Below are positions 39,752 to 51,866 of a stretch of 64,000 nt of DNA, one piece after another. Both the position numbers and the translations under genes were made by a program. The notes below the pieces were generated by a model, which was not told where the DNA came from, ran no database searches, and saw nothing but the letters and a program-made list of their open reading frames with translations. Each line of letters opens with the position of its first letter. Positions within the stretch are counted from its first letter, which is position 1. Source of the DNA: an uncultured Planococcus sp. (GTDB taxonomy: Bacteria > Bacillota > Bacilli > Bacillales_A > Planococcaceae); contig CANNAE010000001.1 of the NCBI GenBank assembly GCA_947502505.1, positions 611,265 to 675,264 on the forward strand, in the 5' to 3' direction.

Positions 39752-41011
39752 ATGGAGACAGTATTAGCGTTCATCATCATTTTCGGCGCGTTAGTGTTTT
39801 TCCACGAACTGGGCCATTTCCTGTTCGCTAAGCGGGCCGGGATTCTCGTTCGTGAATTCGCTATCGGGATGGGCCCAAAGATTTTGGGTATCACGCGAGG
39901 CGAGACGCTGTATACGGTTAGATTGCTTCCGATCGGCGGTTATGTCCGCATGGCAGGCGAAGAAATGGATGCCATCCATTTGCAGGCTGGCCACCGCATC
40001 GGCTTGCTGCTGGATGAGCAGGGACAGGCAAAGAAAATCATACTCAACCAAAAGCATGTCTATCCCGATATCTTATTTCTGGAAGTGGAACAAGCCGATC
40101 TTGAGAAAGATCTTTACATCAAAGGATACGATGAAGACGAGCAATTAATGAACATCAAAGTCAATCGTGACGCCGTGGTGGAAGAAAACGGCCGCGAAAC
40201 GATCTTGGCGCCTTATGACCGCACATTCGATGCGAAAAACCTGCCGAACCGTTTCATGACGATTTTCGCAGGGCCGTTCTTCAACTTTATCCTGGCGTTC
40301 TTCATTTTCACCGCGATCGGCATGATGCAAGGAGTGCCGACGTTCGAGCCGGTCATTTCCGAAGTCACGGAAGACAGCCCTGCTGAACAGGCCGGCATGC
40401 AAGACGGCGATTTGGTGACGGAAATCGAAGGCCAATCGATCAGCACATGGGACGAACTCGTGGAATCGGTGCAAGGCAGTGCCGGGACAGCGCTTGATTT
40501 TCAAGTAGAGCGCGACGGGGAGCCTATGAATTTCACAATCACGCCTGAATTATCCGATCAAACGGCAGAAGAAGTGGGCGTCATCGGAGTGCTGTACCAA
40601 AGCCCGGTGGAAAAAGACTTTTTCGGTTCATTCGCTTATGGCGCTGAACAAACGGTCTTTTGGTTCAAGGAAATCTTCCGCCTGCTCGGCATGCTCGTGA
40701 CAGGCCAATTTACTATCGATGCCCTGTCCGGCCCTGTCGGCATCTACAAAACGACCGAAGAAGTCGCCCAATACGGCATCTTTACGCTCATGAGCTGGGC
40801 AGGCATGCTCAGCATCAACTTAGGGATCATGAACTTACTGCCGCTGCCGGCACTTGATGGCGGCCGCCTCATGTTCTTCGTTCTCGAAGCCTTGCGCGGA
40901 AAGCCAGTCGACAAACAGAAAGAAGGGATGGTCCATTTTGTCGGGATCATGCTATTGATGTTGTTGATGATTGTCGTTACATGGAATGATATCCAGCGAT
41001 TTTTCTTTTAA
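39752..41011 (+). CDS. rseP: Site-2 intramembrane metalloprotease RseP (RasP)
   Basis: RseP cleaves membrane anchors such as anti-sigma factors and signal peptides. The zinc-binding HELGH lies in the first membrane helix at residues 18-22. A PDZ domain spans about 190-270. The second metal site, NLLPLPALDGGR, lies near 364-375. The protein is 419 residues with four predicted membrane segments. Its place after dxr matches Bacillus. Which anti-sigma factors it processes here cannot be told. Confidence 0.96.
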   Translation: METVLAFIIIFGALVFFHELGHFLFAKRAGILVREFAIGMGPKILGITRGETLYTVRLLPIGGYVRMAGEEMDAIHLQAGHRIGLLLDEQGQAKKIILNQKHVYPDILFLEVEQADLEKDLYIKGYDEDEQLMNIKVNRDAVVEENGRETILAPYDRTFDAKNLPNRFMTIFAGPFFNFILAFFIFTAIGMMQGVPTFEPVISEVTEDSPAEQAGMQDGDLVTEIEGQSISTWDELVESVQGSAGTALDFQVERDGEPMNFTITPELSDQTAEEVGVIGVLYQSPVEKDFFGSFAYGAEQTVFWFKEIFRLLGMLVTGQFTIDALSGPVGIYKTTEEVAQYGIFTLMSWAGMLSINLGIMNLLPLPALDGGRLMFFVLEALRGKPVDKQKEGMVHFVGIMLLMLLMIVVTWNDIQRFFF

Positions 41012-41020
41012 TTGATGAGA

Positions 41021-41047
41021 GGGAAGCGTCTATCGCTTTCCTTTCTC
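41021..41047 (+). terminator. Weak terminator after rseP
   Basis: An 8-bp stem with one G-U pair (GGGAAGCG with CGCTTTCC), loop TCTAT, then TTTCTCT. Confidence 0.55.
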
Positions 41048-41097
41048 TGCTACATAGGGATTTACAAATACAATGACCAGTTGAGGTGTATTCGGAT

Positions 41098-42801
41098 ATG
41101 AGACAAACATTAAGCTTTATCCCAACATTAAGGGAGACTCCGGCTGATGCGGAAGTGAAATCGCATCAATTGCTGCTGCGGGCAGGATTTATCCGCCAAA
41201 ATACGAGTGGGATTTATTCATTCCTTCCGCTCGGCAAACGCGTCTTGCACAAAGTAGAGAGAATCATCCGTGAGGAAATGGAAGCGATCAACAGCGTCGA
41301 AGTGTTCATGCCTGCCTTGCAACAAGCTGAACTATGGCAGGAAACCGGGCGCTGGTATTCATACGGCGACGAATTGATGCGCTTAAAAGACCGCAATGAC
41401 CGCGAATTCGCATTAGGGGCGACTCATGAAGAAATCATTACGAGCCTATTGCGCGACGAGATCAAATCCTATAAAAAATTGCCGCTGACTTTGTATCAAA
41501 TCCAATCGAAGTTCCGCGACGAAAAACGCCCGCGCTTCGGATTGTTACGGGGACGCGAATTCCTCATGAAAGACGCGTACTCTTTCCATGCGACGACGGA
41601 CAGCCTGGATAAAACCTACGACGATATGATGCAAGCCTACAGCAATATTTTCAGCCGCCTCGGGTTGAATTTCCGTGCCGTTATTGCAGACTCAGGGGCA
41701 ATCGGAGGCAAAGACAACCACGAATTCATGGTGCTGTCAGAAATCGGCGAAGACACAATCGCGTATTCGGACAGTTCGCCTTATGCTGCGAATATTGAAA
41801 TGGCCGCTGTTCAAATGGAGTATACAAGACCTGATGAACAAGCACGCCCTGTCGAAAAAGTGGAGACACCTGGGCAAAAGACCATTTCACAAGTGGCAGA
41901 ATTCCTTGAGACGACACCGGAAAATTGCATCAAGACCTTGGTGTTTAAAGCGGACGAGGAATTGATCGTCGTATTATCGCGCGGCGACCACGAAGTGAAT
42001 GATGTAAAAGCCAAGCACATTTCAGGCGCTAAATTGATCGAATTGGCGACGCCTGAAGAAGTGCGTGAATTGCTGTCTTGCGATATCGGTTCAATCGGGC
42101 CGGTGGGCTTGCCGGCAGATGTCCGCGTATTTGCAGACAATGCCGTCCAATCCATCGTCAACGGTATAACAGGCGCCAATGAAGACGGCGTCCATTTGAA
42201 AAATGTGACGCCTGGTGAAGATTTCGCCGTGGAAGCATACGGGGACTTGCGTTTCATAAAAGAAGGAGACCCGTCGCCGGACGGCAAAGGCACCATTCAA
42301 TTCGCCAGAGGCATTGAAGTCGGGCATATCTTCAAATTGGGCACGACGTACAGCGAACCGATGAAAGCGACATTCCTCAACGACCAGGGCAAGGCAATGC
42401 CTTATATCATGGGTTGCTACGGAATTGGCGTTTCCCGCATAGTCGCCGCTGTCGCTGAAGAATTCCAGGACGATTCCGGATTCACTTGGCCGAGCGCGGT
42501 GGCGCCTTATGAAATCCATGTGGTGCCGGTCAACGTCAAAGACGATGTCCAGCGTGAAACGGGTGAAGAAATTTACGAACAATTGAAAGCGCAAGGCTTC
42601 GAAGTCTTGCTCGATGACCGCAAAGAACGCGCGGGCGTAAAATTCGCGGATGCCGATTTGATCGGCATGCCACTCCGTATCACCGTCGGCAAAAAGGCCG
42701 CAGAAGGAATTTTGGAAGTGAAAATGCGTGAAGCCAATGAAACGGCCGAATGGCATAAAGATGAAGTGCTTGAGAAGGCACGCGAATTCTTTAAGAAATA
42801 A
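41098..42801 (+). CDS. proS: Prolyl-tRNA synthetase
   Basis: ProS charges tRNA-Pro. It is the bacterial class II type with a long insertion (about residues 225-405) that hydrolyses mischarged alanyl-tRNA-Pro. Class II motif 2 is seen in [21 protein letters not shown] (about 139-159, partly shown). Anticodon binding is C-terminal (about 470-567, with [14 protein letters not shown]). ATG 41098 (567 residues) follows GAGGTG; the in-frame GTG at 41086 is part of that site. I see no T-box leader. Confidence 0.97.
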   Translation: MRQTLSFIPTLRETPADAEVKSHQLLLRAGFIRQNTSGIYSFLPLGKRVLHKVERIIREEMEAINSVEVFMPALQQAELWQETGRWYSYGDELMRLKDRNDREFALGATHEEIITSLLRDEIKSYKKLPLTLYQIQSKFRDEKRPRFGLLRGREFLMKDAYSFHATTDSLDKTYDDMMQAYSNIFSRLGLNFRAVIADSGAIGGKDNHEFMVLSEIGEDTIAYSDSSPYAANIEMAAVQMEYTRPDEQARPVEKVETPGQKTISQVAEFLETTPENCIKTLVFKADEELIVVLSRGDHEVNDVKAKHISGAKLIELATPEEVRELLSCDIGSIGPVGLPADVRVFADNAVQSIVNGITGANEDGVHLKNVTPGEDFAVEAYGDLRFIKEGDPSPDGKGTIQFARGIEVGHIFKLGTTYSEPMKATFLNDQGKAMPYIMGCYGIGVSRIVAAVAEEFQDDSGFTWPSAVAPYEIHVVPVNVKDDVQRETGEEIYEQLKAQGFEVLLDDRKERAGVKFADADLIGMPLRITVGKKAAEGILEVKMREANETAEWHKDEVLEKAREFFKK

Positions 42802-42820
42802 ATAATAATCTGATATGATA

Positions 42821-42855
42821 AAAGGAAAGTACACACGTACTTTCCTTTCTTTTTC
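42821..42855 (+). terminator. Intrinsic terminator after proS
   Basis: A perfect 12-bp stem (AAAGGAAAGTAC with GTACTTTCCTTT) with a 4-base loop, followed by CTTTTTC. Confidence 0.93.
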
Positions 42856-42881
42856 TGAAATAAATGGCGAAGGGGATAATC

Positions 42882-45800
42882 ATGATAAATGAGCAAGACG
42901 CCAAAATGAGATTTAAATTATTGCTGCAGCAGCTGGAGTTAACAGACGATGTCCATATGCCTTATTTTGAAGAGGCGGAATTGACGCGCATGACCGTACA
43001 CAAGAAAGACCGGGCATGGCGCTTTAACGTCAAACTCAAGCAAGTATTGCCGCTTGAATTATTTATTATTTTCCGTGAACGGCTTCAAGCTAAGTTCTCA
43101 TCAATCGCAAGCGTTCAAGTACGGATCGAAACACCCGCTCAACAAGCAGACGGAGAACAAGTCGCCGCATACTGGCGGCATGTCGTCGACGAATTAGCGG
43201 ATATGGCACCGCCGCTACGTGAACAGTTGCTGTCTCAAGCGCCAGTATGGAACGGCAATAAACTGATCGTCGATTGCTGCCATGAACATGAAATGATGGC
43301 ATTGAAATCAAAATACACCGAAAAGCTGAGCCAAGTTTTCCAGCAATTCGGGTTCCCGGCATTTTCAATCGATTTTCAGCTATCAGCAGAAGATCAGCAG
43401 GAAGCTCGTGCTGCTTTTATGGAACAACGCAAAGTCGAAGAGGAAGCGATGGCAAAACGAGCGGTCGCGGACATGAAGAAACGGGAAACCGAACGCAAGG
43501 AAAATGGCGCCCCGTCCGGCCCATTCCAGATGGGTGCCGCAATCAAGCCGGATGAGCCGATTGTCGAGATCCGTTCGATCGTCGATGAAGAACGCCGCGT
43601 GACCATTGAAGGCTTTGTCTTCGATGTCGAAGTCCGCGAATTGCGCAGCGGCCGTTCGCTATTGACGGTCAAAATGACCGACTATACCGATTCCATCCTC
43701 GTCAAGATGTTCTCCCGTGATAAAGAAGACGCGGAGTTGATGGCCCAGGCGAAAAAAGGCATGTGGCTAAGAGCGCGAGGCTCGATTCAAACAGATACCT
43801 TCGTCAGGGATCTGGTCATGATGTCTAACGATATGGTCGAAATCAACCCGTCCGTCCGCAAAGATACCGCCGAAGTCAAACGGGCGGAATTGCACCTGCA
43901 TTCGCCGATGAGCCAAATGGATGCTGTCTCTTCCATTGGATCCTTGGTCGAACAAGCAGCGAAATGGGGCCATCCGGCAATCGCCGTGACGGATCACGCG
44001 GGAGTGCAGGCATTTCCAGACGCGTATGCGGCAAGCCAAAAGCATGGCATCAAAGCGATCTTTGGCCTAGAAGCGAATTTAGTCGATGACGGTGTCCCGA
44101 TTGCCTACGAAGAACGCCACGCGTTGCTTGAAGAAGAGACCTTTGTCGTCTTCGACTTGGAGACGACCGGGCTGTCCGCTGTCTACGATACGATCATTGA
44201 GCTCGCGGCGGTCAAAATTAAAGGCGGGAATATCGTCGATAAATTCGAACGCTTTGCCAATCCGCACCATCCCTTATCGGCCACAACGATCGATTTAACC
44301 GGTATCACGGATGATATGGTGCGCAATGCCCCGGAAGTCGAAGAAGTCATTCGTGAATATCATGAATGGGCGGGAGACCATATCATGGTCGCGCATAACG
44401 CTTCATTCGATATGGGCTTTTTGTATGTTGCCTATAAGAAATACGGCATCGACCAAACCCATGCCACTATCGATACACTGGAACTGGCCCGCATGCTCCA
44501 TCCGGAAATGAAAAATCACCGTTTGAACACGCTGGCGAAAAAATTCAATATCGAATTGACGCAGCATCACCGCGCCATCTACGATACGGAAGCGACTGCC
44601 TACCTATTGACGCATTTGTTGAAAGAAGCGGACGATAAAGGCATCTTGTACCACGATCAATTAAACGATTATGTCGGCACGGGAGATTCCTATAAACGCT
44701 CACGGCCGACCCATTGCACGCTGTTGGCAAAAGACCAGGAGGGCCTGAAAAACTTATTCAAGCTCGTTTCTGCTTCCCATATCAATTATTTCTACCGCGT
44801 GCCGCGCATTCCGCGTTCGCTTTTGCAGCGCCATAGAAAAGGCTTGTTAGTCGGATCGGGCTGTGACAAGGGCGAAGTGTTCGAAGCGGTCATGCAAAAA
44901 TCGATGGAAGAGGTCGAACGCACGGCACAATTCTATGATTATTTGGAAGTGCATCCGAAAGAAGTGTATCAACCGCTGATCGACCGGGAGTTGATCCGTG
45001 ATGAATGGAATTTAGAAGACATCATCCGCAAGCTGGTCAAAGTGAGCCGCAAGCTCGATAAGCCACTGGTCGCGACAGGAAATGTCCATTACCTCGACGA
45101 AACGGATGCCATCTTCCGTCAGGTGCTGATCGGTTCGCAAGGCGGGGCAAACCCGCTGAACCGTTCGACTTTGCCGAAAGTGCATTTCCGGACGACTAAC
45201 GAAATGCTCGATGCCTTCGACTTTCTTGGGGAAGAGACGGCACGTGAGCTTGTTGTCGATAATTCCTTGAAGATCGCGGATATGATCGACGTTGTCAAAC
45301 CGATCAAAGATGAATTGTATACACCGAAAATTGAAGGAGCGGATGAGGAAGTCCGTGAACTCAGCTATACGATGGCCCGCTCGATTTACGGCGATGACTT
45401 GCCGGAGATTGTCGAAGCGCGCATTGAGAAGGAATTGAAATCGATTATCGGCCACGGCTTCGCGGTCATTTACTTGATTTCACATAAACTGGTGAAAAAA
45501 TCGCTGGACGACGGATATCTTGTAGGTTCCCGTGGGTCGGTCGGTTCTTCACTCGTCGCGACACTTACGGAAATCACCGAAGTCAATCCTTTGCCGCCTC
45601 ATTACGTATGCCGCAAATGCAAGAAATCCGAGTTCTTTGACGACGGTTCTGTCGGTTCAGGTTTCGACTTGAAAGATAAAGAATGCCCGGATTGCGGCAT
45701 TCCCTATAAAAAAGACGGGCAGGATATTCCCTTTGAAACTTTCCTTGGGTTTAAAGGCGATAAAGTTCCCGATATCGATTTGAACTTCAGCGGCGAATAC

Positions 45801-47189
45801 CAACCGCAAGCGCATAATTACACGAAAGTGCTGTTTGGCGAAGACAATGTCTTCCGCGCCGGCACGATCGGGACGGTAGCCGAGAAAACAGCCTATGGGT
45901 ATGTGCGCGGCTATGCCAACGACCGCGATATGACGATACGCGGCGCAGAGATCGACCGTTTGGTGCAAGGCTGTTCTGGCGTCAAGCGCAGCACAGGCCA
46001 GCATCCGGGCGGTATCATCGTCGTGCCTGATTATATGGACATCTATGATTTCTCGCCGATCCAGTTCCCAGCGGATGCACAGGATTCTGAATGGAAGACG
46101 ACTCATTTCGACTTCCACTCGATCCACGATAATTTACTGAAGCTCGATATTCTCGGGCATGATGACCCGACAGTGATCCGCATGCTGCAGGATCTGTCCG
46201 GCATCGATCCGAAGACGATCCCGACAGATGACCCGGAAGTGATGAAGATTTTCGCAGGGCCTGAGTCGCTTGGCGTCACGAAAGAGCAGATTGGCTGTAA
46301 AACCGGAACACTCGGCATCCCGGAATTCGGCACGCGCTTTGTCCGCCAGATGCTTGAAGATACGAAACCGACGACATTCTCTGAACTTGTACAGATTTCC
46401 GGGCTGTCTCACGGCACGGACGTTTGGCTCGGCAATGCCCAGGAATTGATCCACAACGGCACATGCCAGCTGTCCGATGTCATCGGCTGCCGGGATGACA
46501 TCATGGTCTACTTGATTTATCAAGGGCTTGAGTCTTCCTTGGCGTTCAAGATCATGGAATCGGTACGGAAAGGGAAAGGCTTGACGCCGGAGATGGAAGC
46601 GGCGATGAAAGAAAAAGCGGTCCCAAACTGGTATATCGAGTCATGTAAGAAAATCAAGTACATGTTCCCGAAAGCACACGCCGCGGCCTACGTTTTGATG
46701 GCAGTCCGGATCGCTTATTTCAAGGTTCATTTCCCGGTTCTCTATTACGCGGCGTACTTTACGGTGCGCGCGGAAGATTTCGATGTCAACGCCATGGCTA
46801 AAGGATCCCAATCGATTCGTGCCAAAGTGGACGAAATCAATTCAAAAGGATTGGAAGCTTCGACGAAAGAGAAGAACTTGCTGACGGTCATGGAGCTTTC
46901 GCTTGAAATGGTCGAGCGCGGTTATTCGTTCCAGAAAGTCGATTTGTATAAATCCTCTGCGGATGAATTCCTGATTGAAGGCAATACCTTGATCCCGCCG
47001 TTCAACGCGATCCCAGGACTCGGCACCAATGCTGCGAAGTCGATCGTTGCCGCAAGGGCGGAAGGCGAATTCCTGTCGAAGGAAGATTTACAGCAGCGCG
47101 GCCGCGTTTCGAAAACGATCATCGAGTACATGGATGACCACGGCTGCCTAGAGGGGATGCCTGATGCCAATCAGCTGTCCTTGTTCTAG
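42882..47189 (+). CDS. polC: DNA polymerase III PolC-type alpha subunit
   Basis: PolC is the replicative polymerase of low-GC Firmicutes with built-in proofreading. In order: N-terminal domain (residues about 1-225), OB fold (about 235-325), PHP domain start ([10 protein letters not shown] near 340), DEDD exonuclease ([11 protein letters not shown] near 421 to about 580), rest of PHP, a Cys4 zinc motif (CRKC...CPDC near 912-945) and the polymerase site PDIDLNFSG near 963. ATG 42882 (1435 residues) follows AAGGGG; the upstream ATG 42864 lacks a ribosome site. Confidence 0.98.
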   Translation: MINEQDAKMRFKLLLQQLELTDDVHMPYFEEAELTRMTVHKKDRAWRFNVKLKQVLPLELFIIFRERLQAKFSSIASVQVRIETPAQQADGEQVAAYWRHVVDELADMAPPLREQLLSQAPVWNGNKLIVDCCHEHEMMALKSKYTEKLSQVFQQFGFPAFSIDFQLSAEDQQEARAAFMEQRKVEEEAMAKRAVADMKKRETERKENGAPSGPFQMGAAIKPDEPIVEIRSIVDEERRVTIEGFVFDVEVRELRSGRSLLTVKMTDYTDSILVKMFSRDKEDAELMAQAKKGMWLRARGSIQTDTFVRDLVMMSNDMVEINPSVRKDTAEVKRAELHLHSPMSQMDAVSSIGSLVEQAAKWGHPAIAVTDHAGVQAFPDAYAASQKHGIKAIFGLEANLVDDGVPIAYEERHALLEEETFVVFDLETTGLSAVYDTIIELAAVKIKGGNIVDKFERFANPHHPLSATTIDLTGITDDMVRNAPEVEEVIREYHEWAGDHIMVAHNASFDMGFLYVAYKKYGIDQTHATIDTLELARMLHPEMKNHRLNTLAKKFNIELTQHHRAIYDTEATAYLLTHLLKEADDKGILYHDQLNDYVGTGDSYKRSRPTHCTLLAKDQEGLKNLFKLVSASHINYFYRVPRIPRSLLQRHRKGLLVGSGCDKGEVFEAVMQKSMEEVERTAQFYDYLEVHPKEVYQPLIDRELIRDEWNLEDIIRKLVKVSRKLDKPLVATGNVHYLDETDAIFRQVLIGSQGGANPLNRSTLPKVHFRTTNEMLDAFDFLGEETARELVVDNSLKIADMIDVVKPIKDELYTPKIEGADEEVRELSYTMARSIYGDDLPEIVEARIEKELKSIIGHGFAVIYLISHKLVKKSLDDGYLVGSRGSVGSSLVATLTEITEVNPLPPHYVCRKCKKSEFFDDGSVGSGFDLKDKECPDCGIPYKKDGQDIPFETFLGFKGDKVPDIDLNFSGEYQPQAHNYTKVLFGEDNVFRAGTIGTVAEKTAYGYVRGYANDRDMTIRGAEIDRLVQGCSGVKRSTGQHPGGIIVVPDYMDIYDFSPIQFPADAQDSEWKTTHFDFHSIHDNLLKLDILGHDDPTVIRMLQDLSGIDPKTIPTDDPEVMKIFAGPESLGVTKEQIGCKTGTLGIPEFGTRFVRQMLEDTKPTTFSELVQISGLSHGTDVWLGNAQELIHNGTCQLSDVIGCRDDIMVYLIYQGLESSLAFKIMESVRKGKGLTPEMEAAMKEKAVPNWYIESCKKIKYMFPKAHAAAYVLMAVRIAYFKVHFPVLYYAAYFTVRAEDFDVNAMAKGSQSIRAKVDEINSKGLEASTKEKNLLTVMELSLEMVERGYSFQKVDLYKSSADEFLIEGNTLIPPFNAIPGLGTNAAKSIVAARAEGEFLSKEDLQQRGRVSKTIIEYMDDHGCLEGMPDANQLSLF

Positions 47190-47193
47190 TCAG

Positions 47194-47222
47194 TTGCGCC
47201 GTGCCGCTAAGCATGGTATTAT
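47194..47222 (+). promoter_or_regulatory. Candidate promoter of the rimP-nusA-infB operon
   Basis: TTGCGC (47194-47199) and TATTAT (47217-47222) have a 17-base spacer, and TGG before the -10 gives an extended -10. It begins five bases after polC and precedes the hairpin at 47255, making attenuation of the operon possible. Confidence 0.6.
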
Positions 47223-47254
47223 TGTAATAACATTTACTGATAGCTCTGTCGCAG

Positions 47255-47280
47255 AAGAGTGGGTTCTCCCGCTCTTTTCT
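47255..47280 (+). terminator. Terminator or attenuator before rimP
   Basis: A 9-bp stem with one G-U pair (AAGAGTGGG with CCCGCTCTT), loop TTCT, followed by TTCTGTTTG. It lies between the candidate promoter and rimP. Confidence 0.65.
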
Positions 47281-47315
47281 GTTTGTTATGGCATATTATT
47301 GGCAGGAGGCATTTT

Positions 47316-47795
47316 ATGAGCAAAATTACAGAACAAATTGAAGCAATGGCACAACCGATCGTCGATGAACTGGAACTTGAACTAGTCGATGTCGAGTTTG
47401 TGAAGGAAGGCAAGAACTGGTTCTTGCGCGTTTATGTGGACAATCCACAAGAGCCGATCGATATCGATCAATGCGCAATTGTCAGCGAGCGCTTAAGCGA
47501 AGAGCTTGACGCAACCGACCCGATCGAACAGAACTATTTCCTGGAAGTATCTTCGCCAGGAGCGGAACGCCCGTTGAAGAAAGAGAAGGATTTCGAAAAA
47601 GCATTGGAAAACTTCATCTATATCAAAACGTACGAGCCGATTGAAGATACGAAAGAATTCGAAGGTTATTTGAAGTCATATGATGAAGAACAAGTGGAGA
47701 TTGAGATCAAGATCAAGACCCGCAGAAAAACCATCAGCATCCCGAGAAAGAAAATTGCCGTGATTCGTCTGGCGATCGATTTTTCTGCAAGCTGA
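47316..47795 (+). CDS. rimP: Ribosome maturation factor RimP
   Basis: RimP helps early 30S assembly by acting on S12 and the central pseudoknot. The N-terminal alpha/beta domain (residues about 1-82, with LELVDVEFVKEGKNWFLRVYVD) and C-terminal SH3-like barrel (about 83-155) are both present, and SSPGAERPLKKEKDF at about 78-92 marks the join. ATG 47316 (159 residues) follows GGCAGGAGG. It opens the nusA-infB operon, as in nearly all bacteria. Confidence 0.95.
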   Translation: MSKITEQIEAMAQPIVDELELELVDVEFVKEGKNWFLRVYVDNPQEPIDIDQCAIVSERLSEELDATDPIEQNYFLEVSSPGAERPLKKEKDFEKALENFIYIKTYEPIEDTKEFEGYLKSYDEEQVEIEIKIKTRRKTISIPRKKIAVIRLAIDFSAS

Positions 47796-47820
47796 ATAGA
47801 AGAATTTAGGAGTGAATAAC

Positions 47821-48948
47821 ATGAGCAGTGAGCTATTGGATGCTTTAGAAGTGTTGGAGAAACAAAAAGGAATTTCCCGCGATGTGTTGATCGAAGCGAT
47901 CGAAGCAGCGCTTGTCACCGCCTATAAGCGCAATTTCAACCAAGCGCAGAACGTCCGTGTCGATTTGAACCTTGATACAGGAACGATGCTGGTCTACTCC
48001 CGCAAGGATGTAGTCGAGGAAGTCGAAGATGACCGCTTGCAGATCTCATTGGAAGATGCACACGCGCTGAACCCGGTTTATGAAATCGGCGATATCGTGG
48101 AAGAAGAAGTCACGCCGCGTAATTTCGGCCGCATCGCTGCACAAACGGCGAAACAAGTCGTCACACAACGTGTACGCGAAGCCGAACGCGGATTGATTTT
48201 CGAGGAATATGTGGACCGTGCAGATGATATCGTCAACGGCATCGTCGAACGCATGGATGCGCGCAATTTGTATGTTGGCCTAGGGAAAGTCGAAGCGGTA
48301 TTGCCGCAGACAGAGCAAATGCCAAATGAAAACTACCAGCCGCATGACCGCATCAAAGTCTATATCACCAAAGTCGAGCGCACGACACGGGGCCCGCAAG
48401 TATTCGTTTCCCGGACTCATCCAGGCTTGTTGCGCCGTTTGTTTGAAAACGAAGTGCCTGAAATCTATGACGGCATTGTCGAGATCAAGTCAATTGCACG
48501 TGAAGCGGGAGACCGTTCTAAAATCTCCGTCCATGCAAATGATGAAGAAGTGGACCCAGTCGGTTCATGCGTCGGTTCACGAGGCGGACGCGTACAGACC
48601 ATCGTCAACGAATTGGGCGGCGAGAAAATCGATATCGTGGAATGGTCGGAAGATCCGGTCGTTTTCGTAGCGAATGCACTCAGCCCGTCTAAAGTATTGG
48701 ATGTGCAAGTGAGCGATGACGATAAATCGACAACGGTCGTCGTTCCTGATTACCAATTGTCTCTTGCAATCGGCAAGCGCGGGCAAAATGCGCGTTTGGC
48801 AGCGAAATTGACAGGTTGGAAAATCGACATCAAGAGTGAAACGGATGCCCGTGAACTGGGAATTTATCCGTCTGCAGAGTCAGCTTCTGCCGATACAAGC
48901 GCAGATGAAGATGCGGATGGCTTTGATTTTTACGACGAAGAAGAATAA
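47821..48948 (+). CDS. nusA: Transcription termination/antitermination protein NusA
   Basis: NusA modulates RNA polymerase pausing, hairpin termination and rRNA antitermination. The N-terminal polymerase-binding domain covers residues about 1-125, S1 about 130-200, and two KH domains about 225-345 ([17 protein letters not shown] and [23 protein letters not shown]). The acidic tail is short, as in Firmicutes, with no extra C-terminal repeats. ATG 47821 follows TAGGAGTG; 375 residues. ylxR follows after 19 bases. Confidence 0.97.
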   Translation: MSSELLDALEVLEKQKGISRDVLIEAIEAALVTAYKRNFNQAQNVRVDLNLDTGTMLVYSRKDVVEEVEDDRLQISLEDAHALNPVYEIGDIVEEEVTPRNFGRIAAQTAKQVVTQRVREAERGLIFEEYVDRADDIVNGIVERMDARNLYVGLGKVEAVLPQTEQMPNENYQPHDRIKVYITKVERTTRGPQVFVSRTHPGLLRRLFENEVPEIYDGIVEIKSIAREAGDRSKISVHANDEEVDPVGSCVGSRGGRVQTIVNELGGEKIDIVEWSEDPVVFVANALSPSKVLDVQVSDDDKSTTVVVPDYQLSLAIGKRGQNARLAAKLTGWKIDIKSETDARELGIYPSAESASADTSADEDADGFDFYDEEE

Positions 48949-48967
48949 GCTGAGAAGGTGATATCCG

Positions 48968-49249
48968 TTGGCTATGCAAAAGAAGATTCCGTTGAGAAAA
49001 TGCGTCGCAACCGGTGAAATGCTCCCGAAAAAGGACATGATCCGCGTAGTGCGCTCCAAAGAAGGGGAAGTATTCGTCGACCTGACAGGCAAGAAATCAG
49101 GTAGAGGCGCTTATGTTTCCAAATCGGAAGACGCCATCGAGTTGGCGCGTAAAAAGAAGGTCTTGGACAAGCAGCTTGAAGTGAAAGTTCCAGGCGAAAT
49201 TTACGAAGAGCTCGTCCATGCCGTACGCAGAGAGCAGCTGAAATCATGA
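48968..49249 (+). CDS. ylxR: YlxR family RNA-binding protein (DUF448)
   Basis: YlxR is a small basic protein; a streptococcal structure suggests nucleic acid binding, and recent work in other bacteria links it to RNase P. The core RKCVATGEMLPKKDMIRVVR is at about residues 9-28, and GRGAYV lies near 46-51. I take TTG 48968 (93 residues) since AAGGTG is seven bases upstream; ATG 48974 would be 13 bases away. It overlaps ylxQ by four bases. Confidence 0.92.
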   Translation: MAMQKKIPLRKCVATGEMLPKKDMIRVVRSKEGEVFVDLTGKKSGRGAYVSKSEDAIELARKKKVLDKQLEVKVPGEIYEELVHAVRREQLKS

Positions 49250-49554
49250 ATAAAGAAAAAATCCTGCAGTTTTTGGGGCTTGCCACGCGCGCACGCAAAT
49301 TGGTCACCGGTGAAGAATTGGTGATTAGCGAAGTGCGGCGCGGCAATGCGAAATTGGTCATTGTGGCTGAGGATGCATCCGAAAACACAAGAAAAAAACT
49401 GCACGATAAATGCAATTCCTATAATGTTCCAGTGCGCATAGGCGCGAGCCGCTATGAAATTGGGCATGCAATAGGAAAAGAAGCACGCGTCGTTCTGGCG
49501 ATTACCGATAAGGGTTTTGCCAAGAAAATGACGAGCTTGTTTGATGAAAACTAA
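49246..49554 (+). CDS. ylxQ: L7Ae-family ribosomal protein YlxQ (RplGA)
   Basis: This 102-residue protein has the L7Ae/L30e fold, binding kink-turn RNA in related proteins. Visible features are [17 protein letters not shown] at about residues 9-25, [16 protein letters not shown] near 37-52 and the [18 protein letters not shown] segment near 68-85. It always sits between ylxR and infB. Its function in Firmicutes is not firmly known. Confidence 0.93.
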   Translation: MNKEKILQFLGLATRARKLVTGEELVISEVRRGNAKLVIVAEDASENTRKKLHDKCNSYNVPVRIGASRYEIGHAIGKEARVVLAITDKGFAKKMTSLFDEN

Positions 49555-49568
49555 CCGGGGGTGAGCAG

Positions 49569-51866
49569 ATGACCAAAATTCGAGTACATGAATACGCTAA
49601 AAAAGTAAATAAACCGAGCAAAGATATCATCGACGAATTGTCAAAAATGAATATCAAAGTCAATAACCATATGGCTACACTAGAAGATGCTGCTGTAACG
49701 AAATTGGACGGCATTTATAAAAAACCTGCACAAGGAAACCGTACACAAGGTTCACAATCACGACCGCAAGGCCAAAACCAGCGCCGCGGGCAAAGTGGGC
49801 AAGGCAGCAGCCAAGGCGGGCAAAACCGTCCTCAAGGCGGCCAAGGCCAGAACCGTACAAGTGGACAGGGCGGGCAAAACCGCACACAAGGTGGACAAAA
49901 CCGCACGCAATCGTCGCAGCAAGGCACAGGAGCGAATGCTCAAGCAGGGCGCGGTTCCAACTTCACGCCAAAAGCTGCAAAACCGGCTCCAGGGCCAGGG
50001 CAGCGCGGCCGTTCGAATGGACCGGGACGCGGCGGGCAAAACCGCAACCGTAAAGGCAAGCAGCAGCGTCCGGTAAACCCGATGCCGCCAATGCCGAAAA
50101 GAGAAAAAGAATTGCCGTCAAAAATCACGTTCAGTGAATCTTTGACTGTAGGCGATTTGGCGAAAAAACTAGGGCGCGAGCCTTCAGAAATCATCAAAAA
50201 ATTGTTCATGCTCGGCGTCATGGCAACGATCAACCAAGAGTTGGATAAAGATGCCATTGAACTCGTCTGTGCAGAATACGATGTAGAAGTAGAAGAAGAG
50301 ATCTTGGTCGACAAAACCGATCTAGAAGTCTATTTCGAACCTGAAGAAGAAGCGAAAAAAGAAGAACGCCCATCTGTCGTTACAATCATGGGCCACGTTG
50401 ACCACGGGAAAACGACATTGCTGGATTCAATCCGCCACACGAAAGTCACTGCTGGAGAAGCAGGCGGAATCACGCAGCATATCGGCGCTTACCAGGTCGA
50501 AGAAGATGGCAAGAAAATCACGTTCCTGGATACACCGGGCCACGCAGCGTTCACGACGATGCGCGCACGCGGTGCAAAAGTAACCGATATCGCGATCATC
50601 GTCGTTGCAGCTGATGACGGCGTCATGCCGCAAACTGTGGAAGCGATCAACCATGCCAAAGCTGCAGAAGTTCCGATTATCATCGCAGTCAATAAAATGG
50701 ACAAACCTTCCGCGAACCCGGACCGCGTCATGCAGGAATTGACCGAGCATGGCCTGGTGCCTGAAGCATGGGGCGGCGAGACGATTTTCGTGCCGCTTTC
50801 CGCTTTGAACGGAGAAGGTATCGATACATTACTTGAAATGATCCTGCTTGTTTCTGAAGTTGGGGAACTAAAAGCGAACCCTGGCCGCCGTGCAATCGGT
50901 ACGGTCATTGAAGCGGAACTCGACAAAGGCCGTGGATCTGTCGCGACATTGCTCGTGCAGGATGGCACTTTGCATGTCGGCGACCCAATCGTTGTCGGCA
51001 ATACGTTCGGACGCGTCCGTGCGATGGTCAACGACCTTGGCCGCCGCGTGAAAACTGCCGGGCCTTCGACTCCGGTCGAAATCACTGGGCTTAGCGACGT
51101 GCCGCAAGCCGGCGACCGTTTTGTTGTCTTCGAAGATGAGAAAACAGCCCGCCAGATCGGTGAAGCGCGTTCAGCTACTGCCTTGCAGGAAATGCGTTCT
51201 GAAAAGAACCGCGTTACACTTGATAACTTATTCGATCAATTGAAGCAAGGCGAAATGAAAGAGTTGAACTTGATCGTCAAAGCAGACGTTCAAGGAACCG
51301 TCGAAGCCATGGCTGCTTCACTCTTGAAAATCGATGTAGAAGGCGTCAACGTGAAAGTCATCCATACGGGTGCTGGAGCGATCACTGAATCCGATGTATC
51401 CCTAGCGGCAGCTTCTAATGCCATCATCATCGGCTTTAACGTACGCCCGGATGTTAACGCCAAGCGCGCAGCAGATGCAGAAGGCGTCGATATCCGCTTG
51501 CACCGCATCATCTACAAAGTGATCGAAGAAATCGAAGCAGCGATGAAAGGCCTCTTGGACCCAGAGTTCGAAGAGAAAATCATCGGCCAAGCTGAAATCC
51601 GCAGCACATTTAAAGTGTCGAAAGTCGGAACGATTGCCGGAAGCTATGTAACGGAAGGCAAAATCACGCGCGACAGCGGCGTGAGAGTCATCCGCGACGG
51701 CATCGTCGTCTTCGAAGGCGAAATCGATACCTTGAAACGCTTTAAAGATGATGCAAAAGAAGTTGCTAAAGGCTACGAATGTGGTGTGACGATCAAAAAC
51801 TTCAACGATGTCAAAGAAGGCGATATCATCGAAGCGTACATCATGGAAGAAATCGAAAGAAAATGA
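49569..51866 (+). CDS. infB: Translation initiation factor IF-2
   Basis: IF2 is the GTPase that places initiator tRNA in the P site. A small N-terminal IF2_N domain (residues about 1-52) is followed by a disordered Gln/Gly/Asn/Arg-rich linker at about 55-165 and a second IF2_N module near 185. The G domain has GHVDHGKTT near 275, DTPGHAAF and NKMD. Domains II to IV follow to residue 765. The gene starts 14 bases after ylxQ and overlaps ylxP by four bases. Confidence 0.98.
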   Translation: MTKIRVHEYAKKVNKPSKDIIDELSKMNIKVNNHMATLEDAAVTKLDGIYKKPAQGNRTQGSQSRPQGQNQRRGQSGQGSSQGGQNRPQGGQGQNRTSGQGGQNRTQGGQNRTQSSQQGTGANAQAGRGSNFTPKAAKPAPGPGQRGRSNGPGRGGQNRNRKGKQQRPVNPMPPMPKREKELPSKITFSESLTVGDLAKKLGREPSEIIKKLFMLGVMATINQELDKDAIELVCAEYDVEVEEEILVDKTDLEVYFEPEEEAKKEERPSVVTIMGHVDHGKTTLLDSIRHTKVTAGEAGGITQHIGAYQVEEDGKKITFLDTPGHAAFTTMRARGAKVTDIAIIVVAADDGVMPQTVEAINHAKAAEVPIIIAVNKMDKPSANPDRVMQELTEHGLVPEAWGGETIFVPLSALNGEGIDTLLEMILLVSEVGELKANPGRRAIGTVIEAELDKGRGSVATLLVQDGTLHVGDPIVVGNTFGRVRAMVNDLGRRVKTAGPSTPVEITGLSDVPQAGDRFVVFEDEKTARQIGEARSATALQEMRSEKNRVTLDNLFDQLKQGEMKELNLIVKADVQGTVEAMAASLLKIDVEGVNVKVIHTGAGAITESDVSLAAASNAIIIGFNVRPDVNAKRAADAEGVDIRLHRIIYKVIEEIEAAMKGLLDPEFEEKIIGQAEIRSTFKVSKVGTIAGSYVTEGKITRDSGVRVIRDGIVVFEGEIDTLKRFKDDAKEVAKGYECGVTIKNFNDVKEGDIIEAYIMEEIERK

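Noticed and set aside
41012..41097. T-box leader ahead of proS
   Set aside because: The 86-base gap lacks the antiterminator T-box sequence and specifier stem; only a weak terminator and ribosome site are visible.
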